Positions 1-7,039 of a DNA stretch of 15,181 bases are shown here, piece after piece. Numbering within the stretch: position 1 is the first letter of the stretch; each line of letters starts with the position of its first letter. The translations under genes and the position numbers were made by a program. This DNA comes from JBBIJO01 sp037445895 (lineage in GTDB: Bacteria; Bacteroidota; Ignavibacteria; Kapaibacteriales; UBA2268), in contig JBBIJO010000030.1 in NCBI GenBank assembly GCA_037445895.1, positions 1-15,181 of the forward strand, read 5' to 3'. Under the pieces are notes generated by a model that saw only the letters and a list, made by a program, of their open reading frames with translations, did no database searches and had not been told where the DNA came from.

Positions 1-237
1 CACAGGCGTATATTTTCTTGTAATAAACTATCGCGGAGAGTCGAGAGCAAGCAAGATAGTGGTCTTGCGGTAGACAGATAGAATAAAAGCAGTTTCGCAA
101 TTTAGAGTAGGCCAAGCGTCCCGCTTGAAAGAGGAGGCTTATTATGTGATTAATTTTTTGTGGTGGTTTAATATCCAGCCAACATTTTGATATTTTTGTA
201 TTTTTGAAAAATTAATGGATAATATTTTGAGGTAAAT
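1..237. other. Non-coding, hairpin-rich leader upstream of hslU
   Basis: I see no convincing reading frame here. Two compact perfect hairpins are visible: GCAAGA/TCTTGC (51-56 with 63-68, 6-nt loop) and CAAGCG/CGCTTG (113-118 with 122-127, 3-nt loop). A longer-range pair ACTATC/GATAGT (27-32 with 55-60) would compete with the first. This density, in otherwise AT-rich spacer, suggests the 3' part of a structured RNA that began outside the window, followed by the hslU promoter region (tandem TATTTTTG at 191-206). A short in-frame tail ending in TAA TAA at 21-26 could instead be the last codons of an upstream protein gene. hslV, the usual neighbour of hslU, is not present in this stretch. Confidence 0.4.
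191..206 (+). promoter_or_regulatory. Promoter-like tandem TATTTTTG block before hslU
   Basis: Two back-to-back copies of TATTTTTG match the Bacteroidota-type -7 element TAnnTTTG and lie 32 nt before the hslU start codon. I see no upstream TTTG at the usual spacing, so the assignment rests on the -7-like match and on similar blocks before other genes in the window. Confidence 0.35.
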
Positions 238-1629
238 TTGGAACAGTTGGATAAAAAAAGAATCGATAGTAAGTTGGAGCGGGTATTAACCCCAAGGGAA
301 ATTGTTGCTGAATTGGATAAATATATTATTGGTCAAGACGAAGCAAAAAAGATTGTCGCCATTGCTCTACGAAATCGATGGCGCCGACAGCAGGTTGCAA
401 GCGAACTACGCGAAGAAATTATGCCAAACAATATAATTATGATTGGTCCGACTGGCGTCGGGAAAACCGAGATTGCACGCCGACTTGCAAGGTTGGTAAA
501 TGCTCCTTTTGTAAAGGTCGAGGCGACAAAATACACAGAAGTTGGGTATGTTGGGCGCGATGTGGAATCAATGGTTCGCGATTTAATGGAACGTGCCGTT
601 ATTATGGTTCGCCAAGAAAGGACAAACGAGAAAATCGAGGAGGCTAAAAAGGCTGTCGAGGAACGAATTCTCGACGTTTTAATTCCACCGATTAAGAAGG
701 GGGTATCGTTCGATACAACTAACCAAAGCGATGTTGAAAGCAGTGGTCAAACTCGGGAAAAGCTACGGGAAATGCTACGCCAAGGGGTTTTCGACGATAA
801 GGTTATCGAAATAGATATGCAAACCGAAACTACCTCGCCACTTCAAATTTTTGGTCCCTTTGGTATGGACGATGTTAATATGTCGTTGCAAGATTTGATG
901 GGACAGATAATGCCCAAACGCACAGTTCGGCGAAAAATGACAGTTTCAGAAGCTAAGATAAATCTACTAAAAGAAGAATCAGAAAAATTGATTGATATGG
1001 AAGATGTTGTTCGGGAAGCTAACTATCGTGTCGAGCATATGGGAATTGTTTTCATTGATGAAATTGACAAAATTGCATCGAGCGACACACGAAGTTCTGG
1101 TTTGGATGTTTCGCGCGAAGGTGTGCAACGGGACCTTTTACCAATTGTTGAAGGGACTACCGTTAATACACGCTATGGACCTGTTAAAACAGACCATATT
1201 CTTTTCATTGCCTCGGGGGCGTTCCACGTTTCGAAGCCATCGGACCTTATCCCAGAGTTGCAAGGACGATTCCCAATTCGTGTCGAGTTGGACAGTTTAA
1301 CCGAAGATGATTTTGTCAAAATATTGACGCTCCCTGAAAATGCTTTAATTAAACAATACAAAGCACTACTTGAAGCCGAGGGAGTTCAACTTGAATTTGA
1401 ACCAGAAGCAATCCGAGAGGTTGCATCCATTGCTGCAAAAGTTAACGATGAAGTTATGAATATCGGGGCTCGACGCTTGCATACAATTATGACTACTCTT
1501 CTCGAAGACGTCCTGTTCAATACCCCCGACAATATTTCTAACAAAAAAATCACTGTAACTCTTGAAATGGTGCAAAAACAATTGAGTGATGTTGTGGCAG
1601 ATACAGATTTAAGTAAATATATTTTATAG
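238..1629 (+). CDS. hslU: ATP-dependent protease ATPase subunit HslU (ClpY)
   Basis: This is the hexameric AAA+ unfoldase of the cytosolic HslUV (ClpYQ) protease, which unfolds substrates and threads them into the HslV peptidase. The 463-residue product has Walker A GPTGVGKT (70-77), the substrate-gripping pore loop GYVG (103-106), Walker B IVFIDE (270-275), and the C-domain GARRL motif with the sensor-2 type arginine (410-414). The C-terminus ends in LSKYIL, matching the conserved hydrophobic tail that inserts into HslV. The less conserved stretch at about 155-245 is the I-domain. Length is slightly above the E. coli protein (443). The start is TTG at 238, supported by GAGG at 229-232 with 5-nt spacing. 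hslV is not directly upstream as it often is. purH follows after 23 nt, so co-transcription is likely. Confidence 0.97.
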   Translation: MEQLDKKRIDSKLERVLTPREIVAELDKYIIGQDEAKKIVAIALRNRWRRQQVASELREEIMPNNIIMIGPTGVGKTEIARRLARLVNAPFVKVEATKYTEVGYVGRDVESMVRDLMERAVIMVRQERTNEKIEEAKKAVEERILDVLIPPIKKGVSFDTTNQSDVESSGQTREKLREMLRQGVFDDKVIEIDMQTETTSPLQIFGPFGMDDVNMSLQDLMGQIMPKRTVRRKMTVSEAKINLLKEESEKLIDMEDVVREANYRVEHMGIVFIDEIDKIASSDTRSSGLDVSREGVQRDLLPIVEGTTVNTRYGPVKTDHILFIASGAFHVSKPSDLIPELQGRFPIRVELDSLTEDDFVKILTLPENALIKQYKALLEAEGVQLEFEPEAIREVASIAAKVNDEVMNIGARRLHTIMTTLLEDVLFNTPDNISNKKITVTLEMVQKQLSDVVADTDLSKYIL

Positions 1630-1652
1630 TTATAAATTTTTTAGGTGAAATT

Positions 1653-3230
1653 ATGTTATCGGGTGATTACCCAATTAAAACTGCGTTAATATCGGTCTTC
1701 GACAAAACAGGTATTCTCGATTTAGCCAAAGCATTGAACGAGTTAGGTATTGAAATATTTTCGACGGGCGGGACTAAAACACACCTTGAAAGTAACAATA
1801 TTTATGTTAGAAATATCGAAGAAATCACAAATTTCCCGGAAATTCTCGATGGAAGGGTAAAGACTCTTCATCCTGCTATTTATGCTGGTATTTTGGCTCG
1901 ATTAGATTTACAAAAACATTTTGAGCAGTTGGAGCGATACAAGTTAAAATCTATCGACCTTGTCGTTTGCAATCTTTACCCATTCGAGCAAACATTGGAA
2001 CGCTTTCGGACACAAATATCCAATGGAACAATTGACTACGAAACGAACCTTGAAATCCTTGAAATGATTGACATTGGCGGTCCTTCGATGTTGCGGGCTT
2101 CTGCAAAAAACTATCATTGGACATTACCTGTTGTCAATCCAGCACGATATACCGAATTAATTAATTTACTAAGTGAAAATAATCGAACGATACCCGAAAG
2201 AGTTCGACTTTCTTTTGCTGCTGAAACTTTCGAGCATATTGCAAATTATGATTCTGTAATTGCGAATTATTTCCAAAAGATAAGCCAAAACAAACAACGA
2301 TATTTCAATTATTCCGCTCGAAAAGAATTCGACCTCAGGTATGGTGAAAATCCTCAACAGAAAGCAAGTTTGTTCGGAGAATTTACTCAGATTTTCCAAA
2401 AATTTCATGGGAAAGATTTGTCCTACAATAACATACTCGATATCGATTCTGCTGTGCGATTAATAATTGAATTCGAAACTCCAACGGTTGCAATTATCAA
2501 ACATACTAATCCTTGTGGTGTAGGGTCGGACGAAGACATTACTCGTGCATATCGCAAAGCTTTTGCAACCGATACTGTGTCTCCATTCGGTGGAATAATC
2601 GTAGTCAATCGCTCGGTCGATTTCGATTTTGCACAGGAAATACATCCTTTGTTTACCGAGGTAATAATTGCACCCGAATTTTCCGACGAGTCGATAGAGT
2701 TACTTACAAAGAAGAAAGATAGACGGCTTGTTAAAGTAGATTTTGAAAAATTCAAGTCTTTGATGGATGTTGATTTTCGAACTGTTATAGGTGGTGTTCT
2801 TGTTCAGGACACAGATAAAACCCTTTTTGCCAACGAGGATTTTCGTATAGTAACGCAACGGGAACCAAATGAAGAAGAATTAGCAGGTTTGCTTTTTGGT
2901 TGGAAGGTTGCAAAACACGTTAAATCCAATGCAATTGTTTATGCTAGAAGCGATAGGACTTTGGGGATTGGTGCAGGGCAGATGTCGCGTGTCGATTCAT
3001 CACGGATTGCCGTCGAAAAGGCTAAAATGATGGGGTTAGATTTAGCTGGTTCAACAGTGGCATCGGATGCTTTCTTCCCTTTTGCCGATGGTTTGTTGGA
3101 AGCAGTCAAAGCAGGAGCAACTGCGGTTATCCAGCCGGGCGGCTCCGTTCGCGACCAAGAAGTTATCGAGGCAGCAAATGTGAACAATATTGCAATGGTA
3201 TTTACGGGAATGAGGCATTTTAAACATTGA
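1653..3230 (+). CDS. purH: Bifunctional AICAR formyltransferase / IMP cyclohydrolase PurH
   Basis: PurH carries out the last two steps of purine synthesis in the cytosol: formyl transfer from 10-formyl-THF to AICAR, then ring closure to IMP. The 525 residues have the usual two-part layout. An N-terminal MGS-like cyclohydrolase domain contains the FSTGGT and DGRVKTLHP motifs. A transformylase domain follows, with the catalytic Lys-His pair K283-H284 in KHTNPCGVG and a FFPFADG/QPGGSVRD segment near the end. The C-terminus RHFKH corresponds to the family's RHFRH. ATG at 1653 has AGGTGA at 1643-1648. It is full length with no visible defect. It sits 23 nt after hslU and just before the kinase gene. 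The neighbours are functionally unrelated, so this looks like a loose co-directional cluster rather than a purine operon. Confidence 0.97.
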   Translation: MLSGDYPIKTALISVFDKTGILDLAKALNELGIEIFSTGGTKTHLESNNIYVRNIEEITNFPEILDGRVKTLHPAIYAGILARLDLQKHFEQLERYKLKSIDLVVCNLYPFEQTLERFRTQISNGTIDYETNLEILEMIDIGGPSMLRASAKNYHWTLPVVNPARYTELINLLSENNRTIPERVRLSFAAETFEHIANYDSVIANYFQKISQNKQRYFNYSARKEFDLRYGENPQQKASLFGEFTQIFQKFHGKDLSYNNILDIDSAVRLIIEFETPTVAIIKHTNPCGVGSDEDITRAYRKAFATDTVSPFGGIIVVNRSVDFDFAQEIHPLFTEVIIAPEFSDESIELLTKKKDRRLVKVDFEKFKSLMDVDFRTVIGGVLVQDTDKTLFANEDFRIVTQREPNEEELAGLLFGWKVAKHVKSNAIVYARSDRTLGIGAGQMSRVDSSRIAVEKAKMMGLDLAGSTVASDAFFPFADGLLEAVKAGATAVIQPGGSVRDQEVIEAANVNNIAMVFTGMRHFKH

Positions 3231-3254
3231 AAATTTAGGATGATAAAAATTTTG

Positions 3255-3261
3255 TATTTTG
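3255..3261 (+). promoter_or_regulatory. Promoter-like TATTTTG before the histidine kinase
   Basis: The block TATTTTGCTTAT (3255-3266) shares the TTTGCTT core with the blocks before the receiver gene and gcvH. If used, transcription would begin almost at the ATG at 3270, giving a nearly leaderless message. Read-through from purH is an equally good explanation for expression. Confidence 0.2.
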
Positions 3262-3269
3262 CTTATAAG

Positions 3270-4850
3270 ATGAAACAATTTTTGAAAAAGATAGAAACCA
3301 TAAAGCAACGGGGTATCTCGCTCGTTGTATTAATCCTATTGATTTATACATCATCCCTTTGGGGAAACAACAGAAATGTTACTCTGGACTTTGTAAAAGT
3401 AAATGGTAAATTATTAGAAAAAGAAGATTTAGAACTTCTCGTGGTTGGTCGCAACGATTCAATCTCGTTTTTTTATCATTTGGATACAAAGGATACAACG
3501 CTTCGAACTGCCTTCATTTTTAGAATATTTATTAAAAATTCGAAAGATTCCTCTTCGTATACAACAAATGCTAAAAATGTAAATTTTAAAAATCTACCCG
3601 AGGATGATTACAACTTCCGTATCGAAGCTTTCGACCCAAGAAATAAATGGAATGCAGAACCCTTGAAAATAAATTTCAAAGTGGACGATAAAATCAGCGG
3701 ATTATATTCGGAATTGAAAGATTTACGAAACAAAGTTCAAAAGAGTTCAATTACGGCAGAGATTAAGAGCAAACGAGATTTTACTCGCATTTTGGATGTT
3801 ATTTCTATTGCTCTTGGGTTTGTTGTTGGATTAATTGTGTTCTTTGTTTTCTATTTCGTTGCAAAACGCAAATCAAATTTCAAAAAAGATTTGCAAATTG
3901 ATATTAAACCTGGCATTTATAATAATATTGTTGCTCTCGAAAAAATTAAATATGAACAGATTCTGCTCGAAAATAGCAATTTGCGAGCAGAAGTTTCGGC
4001 TCTACGTGGGCAAATAGACGCGCTTAATTCACGTACCGACGAGTTGCGAAGGCAAAACCAAGAATTGAAGGACAAAGTTGAAAGATTGTCGCGAAGCAAG
4101 GACGAACTCGAAGAACTACAAACGCAAAAAGATGAATTGTTCGCTTTGGTTATTCACGATATTAAAAATCCAGCTTCGTTAATTAAAAATCTTGTTGAAC
4201 TGCTGCGCTCCTACGATTTAACGGCTACGGAGCAACAGGAAATTATCGATGATATACTCGAAACAACTTCTCGAATTGTATTGCTTTCGCAAGAAGTTTC
4301 GCGTGTCCTTGCTCTTGAATCATCTGTAATAAGTTTGAATTTGGAAACTGCTTTGTTTAACAATGTTATTCAGGATGTTGTTGCTTTTAATACTCCGGCG
4401 GCGAAAAATAAGAACATCGAAATTTTTACCGATTACGATGATAAAATTGAAGAACTTAAAATTGATGTTAATAAAGTGCGCGAAGTTACTGATAACCTAC
4501 TGTCCAATGCAATTAAATTCACCCAACGGGGGGGAGAAGTGCGAATTTCAACTCGTCTTGAATTTGGTAAGGTAGTAGTCCAAGTTGCCGATAATGGTTT
4601 GGGGTTATCCGAAGAAGATATTAGTCGAGCTTTCCAACGTGGAGCCCGATTAAGTGCAACACCTACCAACGATGAACCTTCTTCTGGTTTGGGACTCTGG
4701 ATAGTTAAACGGCTAGTCGAGTCTATGCAAGGAAGAGTTTGGGTGGTAAGTGCGCTGGGGAAAGGTTCGACCTTTTCGTTTACTATTCCGATTTTTGAAG
4801 ATACCGATACTTTTTTGGAAGAAGTTTCTTCCGAAAAACTTATGAATTAG
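3270..4850 (+). CDS. Membrane sensor histidine kinase with Y_Y_Y-like periplasmic domain
   Basis: This is a transmembrane histidine kinase, expected to autophosphorylate on His and pass phosphate to a receiver. Residues are numbered from an alternative upstream ATG at 3240. A basic N-terminus precedes a hydrophobic anchor/signal segment (about 26-41). A short periplasmic part follows (42-185), whose end (NLPEDDYNFRIEAFDPRNKW, 118-137) resembles a Y_Y_Y-type Ig fold. A second membrane helix (about 187-207) leads to a long coiled coil (about 235-300). The kinase core has an H-box HDIKNP with H306, an N-box NLLSNAIKF with N423, the G1 motif DNGLGL (451-456) and the G2 motif GLGLWIVK (483-490). 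There is no PAS or HAMP domain. ATG 3270 gives a typical signal-anchor start (MKQFLKK). ATG 3240 is the alternative and has AGG directly abutting it. The receiver gene 130 nt downstream is the probable partner. Confidence 0.9.
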   Translation: MKQFLKKIETIKQRGISLVVLILLIYTSSLWGNNRNVTLDFVKVNGKLLEKEDLELLVVGRNDSISFFYHLDTKDTTLRTAFIFRIFIKNSKDSSSYTTNAKNVNFKNLPEDDYNFRIEAFDPRNKWNAEPLKINFKVDDKISGLYSELKDLRNKVQKSSITAEIKSKRDFTRILDVISIALGFVVGLIVFFVFYFVAKRKSNFKKDLQIDIKPGIYNNIVALEKIKYEQILLENSNLRAEVSALRGQIDALNSRTDELRRQNQELKDKVERLSRSKDELEELQTQKDELFALVIHDIKNPASLIKNLVELLRSYDLTATEQQEIIDDILETTSRIVLLSQEVSRVLALESSVISLNLETALFNNVIQDVVAFNTPAAKNKNIEIFTDYDDKIEELKIDVNKVREVTDNLLSNAIKFTQRGGEVRISTRLEFGKVVVQVADNGLGLSEEDISRAFQRGARLSATPTNDEPSSGLGLWIVKRLVESMQGRVWVVSALGKGSTFSFTIPIFEDTDTFLEEVSSEKLMN

Positions 4851-4923
4851 TTATCTACTGACCACATTTCGATTACAGATTTAAATTAAATTTCGATTTT
4901 TTGCTTCTTTCCGTAGATTTCTT

Positions 4924-4933
4924 TATAATTTGC
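4924..4933 (+). promoter_or_regulatory. Promoter-like TATAATTTGC before the receiver/hydrogenase operon
   Basis: The spacer between the kinase stop (4850) and the receiver start (4981) holds TATAATTTG followed by CTTTTGTAA. The same TTTGCTT core appears before gcvH and before the kinase. It would place the start of transcription some 35-45 nt before the receiver ATG and could drive the whole receiver-hydrogenase operon. Confidence 0.35.
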
Positions 4934-4980
4934 TTTTGTAACCGATGTGTTTTTATTGGGAATGTAAAGATGAGGTGGTT

Positions 4981-5346
4981 ATGAAAAAAATAGCAATAAT
5001 TGATGATGACCCTGATATTGTCGATGCAGTCAGTTTAATTCTGAAATCCAAAAACTACGATGTGGTTATTGCCAGAAATATTCAAGATGGCTTTATTCTT
5101 GTCGAGACCGAGAAACCAGATTTGATACTTCTCGATGTTATGATGGATGAACCCGACGATGGATTCTATTTGGCAATGAAATTGCGGAGTAAAGGGGTTC
5201 GAACTCCAATCGTTTTGTTGACTTCTGTTTCTAAATCGACTGGTTTAGACTTTTCCCAAAGTAAAACGTTGCCAGTCGATGAGTTTCTTGAAAAGCCTAT
5301 TAAATCTTCGACTCTCGAGGACATACTTAAAAAGTATTTAGTTTAG
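4981..5346 (+). CDS. Stand-alone receiver-domain response regulator
   Basis: This is a single CheY-like receiver domain of 121 residues with no output domain. The acidic pocket is D8-D9-D10, the phosphoacceptor D52 lies in LLDVMMDEPDDG, the switch Thr is T81 (VLLTS), and the conserved Lys is K105 in LEKP. All residues needed for phosphorylation are present. An upstream in-frame ATG at 4945 would add 12 residues of poor fit. ATG 4981 is preferred because GAGGTGG (4972-4978) precedes it and the product then begins with the usual MKKIAIIDDD. Its stop is 13 nt before the NuoE-like gene, so it is the first gene of the hydrogenase operon. The likely phosphodonor is the histidine kinase just upstream. 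With no DNA-binding domain it must act through protein contact or as a phosphate relay or sink. Confidence 0.93.
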   Translation: MKKIAIIDDDPDIVDAVSLILKSKNYDVVIARNIQDGFILVETEKPDLILLDVMMDEPDDGFYLAMKLRSKGVRTPIVLLTSVSKSTGLDFSQSKTLPVDEFLEKPIKSSTLEDILKKYLV

Positions 5347-5347
5347 C

Positions 5348-5352
5348 GGAGG
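5348..5352 (+). promoter_or_regulatory. Strong ribosome binding site of the NuoE-like gene
   Basis: GGAGG begins one base after the receiver stop codon and lies 7 nt before ATG 5360. It fixes that start and supports translation of the two genes from one message. Confidence 0.7.
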
Positions 5353-5359
5353 TTGCGAT

Positions 5360-5833
5360 ATGTTGGCCCAGGAGAAAAATGCATTAATTTATGAAATCGA
5401 GGCACTGACAAAGAAGTTGGGTTCGGGTCGGGAGTCTTTGCTGCCTATTTTGCAGAATATTCAGCGAAAGTTTGGGTATATTTCCGATTTCGCATTGCAG
5501 GAAATTGCGCGCTATTTAGATATCCACCCTGTCGAAGTTTATGGTGTGGTATCTTTTTATAGCCATTTAAGTGTCGAGCCTAAAGGGAAATATATTATAA
5601 GGTTGTGCAAGACTATTTCTTGCGATTTGCTTGGGAAGGAAGCCATTGCACGAACATTAGAAAAAGAACTTGGGCTTAAGTTTGGCGAGACGTCCAAGGA
5701 CAAGAAATACACGCTCGAGTATTGTAATTGTATTGGTATGTGCGACCAAGGTCCAGCAGTTCTTATTAATGAACAAGTTCATACTCGGCTTACTCCTTCG
5801 AAAGTTGTAGAAATATTGGGGAAATTAAAGTAG
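5360..5833 (+). CDS. NuoE-like [2Fe-2S] subunit of NADH-linked [FeFe]-hydrogenase (HydC/HndA type)
   Basis: This is a thioredoxin-fold [2Fe-2S] protein homologous to the 24-kDa subunit of complex I, here serving a cytosolic hydrogenase. It carries electrons between the flavin subunit and HydA. The 157 residues begin with the helical bundle typical of NuoE (LLPILQNIQRKFGYI, 28-42; VYGVVSFYSHL, 60-70). The cluster ligands C83-x4-C88-x35-C124-x3-C128 have exactly the family spacing. An extra cysteine, C122, lies two residues before C124. Length matches stand-alone NuoE proteins. It lies 13 nt after the receiver and 9 nt before the NuoF-like gene. The following HydA, not a set of Nuo membrane subunits, shows that it belongs to a hydrogenase rather than complex I. 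Confidence 0.95.
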   Translation: MLAQEKNALIYEIEALTKKLGSGRESLLPILQNIQRKFGYISDFALQEIARYLDIHPVEVYGVVSFYSHLSVEPKGKYIIRLCKTISCDLLGKEAIARTLEKELGLKFGETSKDKKYTLEYCNCIGMCDQGPAVLINEQVHTRLTPSKVVEILGKLK

Positions 5834-5842
5834 GAGGATGTG

Positions 5843-7039
5843 ATGCCTATTGTTAATGATACTGTGTTTTTCGATGCGAAGAAGCACGGTGAAGCGTTGG
5901 AGAAAGCATTTTTGCTTACGCCCCAGCAAATTGTAATGGATGTTCGAGATGCAGGATTAAAGGGGCGTGGGGGGGCTGGTTTTCCAACAGGGACAAAATG
6001 GATGCTGGCTCTTTCGGCAAATGCCGAAAATAAGTTTGTTGTTTGTAATGCCGATGAAGGCGAACCAGGAACTTTTAAAGATAGAGTTCTTTTGAGCGAA
6101 TATACAAAGTTAGTTTTCGAAGGTATGGTAATTGCTGGCTATGCAATTCAAGCTCAGCAAGGGATAGTCTATTTGCGTGGCGAATATAGTTACCTTTTAA
6201 ACCACCTTGAAGCATATTTAGATAAAATGCGACAGGAGAATCGTTTAGGCAACAACATATTGGGCTCGGGGTTTTCTTTCGATATTGAAATTCGTTTAGG
6301 TTCAGGCGCATACGTCTGTGGCGAAGAAACCGCATTAATTGAATCGTTAGAAGGGCATCGTGGCGAGGCTCGAAATCGTCCCCCTTTTCCTGTTAACACT
6401 GGATACCTCGGTTACCCAACGATTGTAAATAATGTTGAAACCTTTGCTTGTGCCTATATCATTTTATCGAAAGGAGCCGAGTGGTTTGCAAAATATGGAA
6501 CTGAAAAGTCCAAGGGGATGAAGTTAATCTCTGTTTCTGGCGATTGTAGAAAGCCCGGTGTTTACGAAGTTCCTTTCGGAATTACTATAAAGGAATTGCT
6601 TGAACTTGTTGGGGCTGAACGCACAAAAGCCGTCCAAGTTGGGGGAGCTTCCGGAATCTGTATTCCAATGAGTGAAATTAATCGAAATATTTCTTTCGAA
6701 GATGTTCCAACAGGTGGCTCAGTTATCATTTTTAACGAAACAAGAGATATGCTTGGCGTTTTGAGAAATTTTATGGAGTTCTTTGTCGAAGAAAGCTGCG
6801 GTCAATGCTCTCCTTGCCGAATTGGAAATAAAAAACTCCTCGAAGGGGTTGAGCTTATCGAGCAAGGGAAAGCGTCGTATAATTACATTAGAGAATTGAT
6901 TAGTCTTGGGCAATCAATGCAAGTAGCTTCGAAATGTGGGTTAGGGCAATCAAGTCCCAATCCTTTTATTTCGATATTAACCCACTTCAAGGACGAGATA
7001 ATGTCGTATCACAATGGAGAAAACAATGGAAATAAATAA
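5843..7039 (+). CDS. Short NuoF-like flavoprotein subunit of NADH-linked [FeFe]-hydrogenase (HydB/HndC type)
   Basis: This subunit binds FMN and NAD(H) and one [4Fe-4S] cluster, exchanging electrons between NAD(H) and the Fe-S chain. Visible motifs are the NADH-binding GRGGAGFPTG (41-50), the FMN-site NADEGEPGTFKDR (69-81), GAYVCGEETALIESLEG (155-171), and the cluster ligands C319-x2-C322-x2-C325 with C365. At 398 residues it is only the NuoF core. It lacks the N-terminal thioredoxin-like [2Fe-2S] domain and the C-terminal two-[4Fe-4S] ferredoxin domain found in long HydB/HndC proteins of roughly 600 residues. ATG 5843 is preferred over a GTG at 5840 because GGAGG (5833-5837) sits 5 nt before it. 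Its end overlaps the start of hydA, so the two are translationally coupled. Confidence 0.95.
   Translation: MPIVNDTVFFDAKKHGEALEKAFLLTPQQIVMDVRDAGLKGRGGAGFPTGTKWMLALSANAENKFVVCNADEGEPGTFKDRVLLSEYTKLVFEGMVIAGYAIQAQQGIVYLRGEYSYLLNHLEAYLDKMRQENRLGNNILGSGFSFDIEIRLGSGAYVCGEETALIESLEGHRGEARNRPPFPVNTGYLGYPTIVNNVETFACAYIILSKGAEWFAKYGTEKSKGMKLISVSGDCRKPGVYEVPFGITIKELLELVGAERTKAVQVGGASGICIPMSEINRNISFEDVPTGGSVIIFNETRDMLGVLRNFMEFFVEESCGQCSPCRIGNKKLLEGVELIEQGKASYNYIRELISLGQSMQVASKCGLGQSSPNPFISILTHFKDEIMSYHNGENNGNK
7016..7020 (+). promoter_or_regulatory. Ribosome binding site GGAGA that decides the hydA start
   Basis: GGAGA lies inside the end of the NuoF-like gene and overlaps an upstream in-frame ATG (7014). 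It is well spaced for ATG 7026, which is therefore the preferred hydA start. Confidence 0.55.

Noticed and set aside
1..160. 3' end of RNase P RNA or tmRNA
   Set aside because: AAAC...GCAAG and GGCTTAT recall RNase P, but the conserved ACAGAA block is not before GGCTTAT. For tmRNA there is no T-arm GGTTCRA and no CCA end.
5360..7039. Respiratory complex I (nuoE/nuoF) locus
   Set aside because: The next gene is an [FeFe]-hydrogenase with complete L2 and L3 motifs, and no nuo membrane subunits are present, so these two are hydrogenase subunits.
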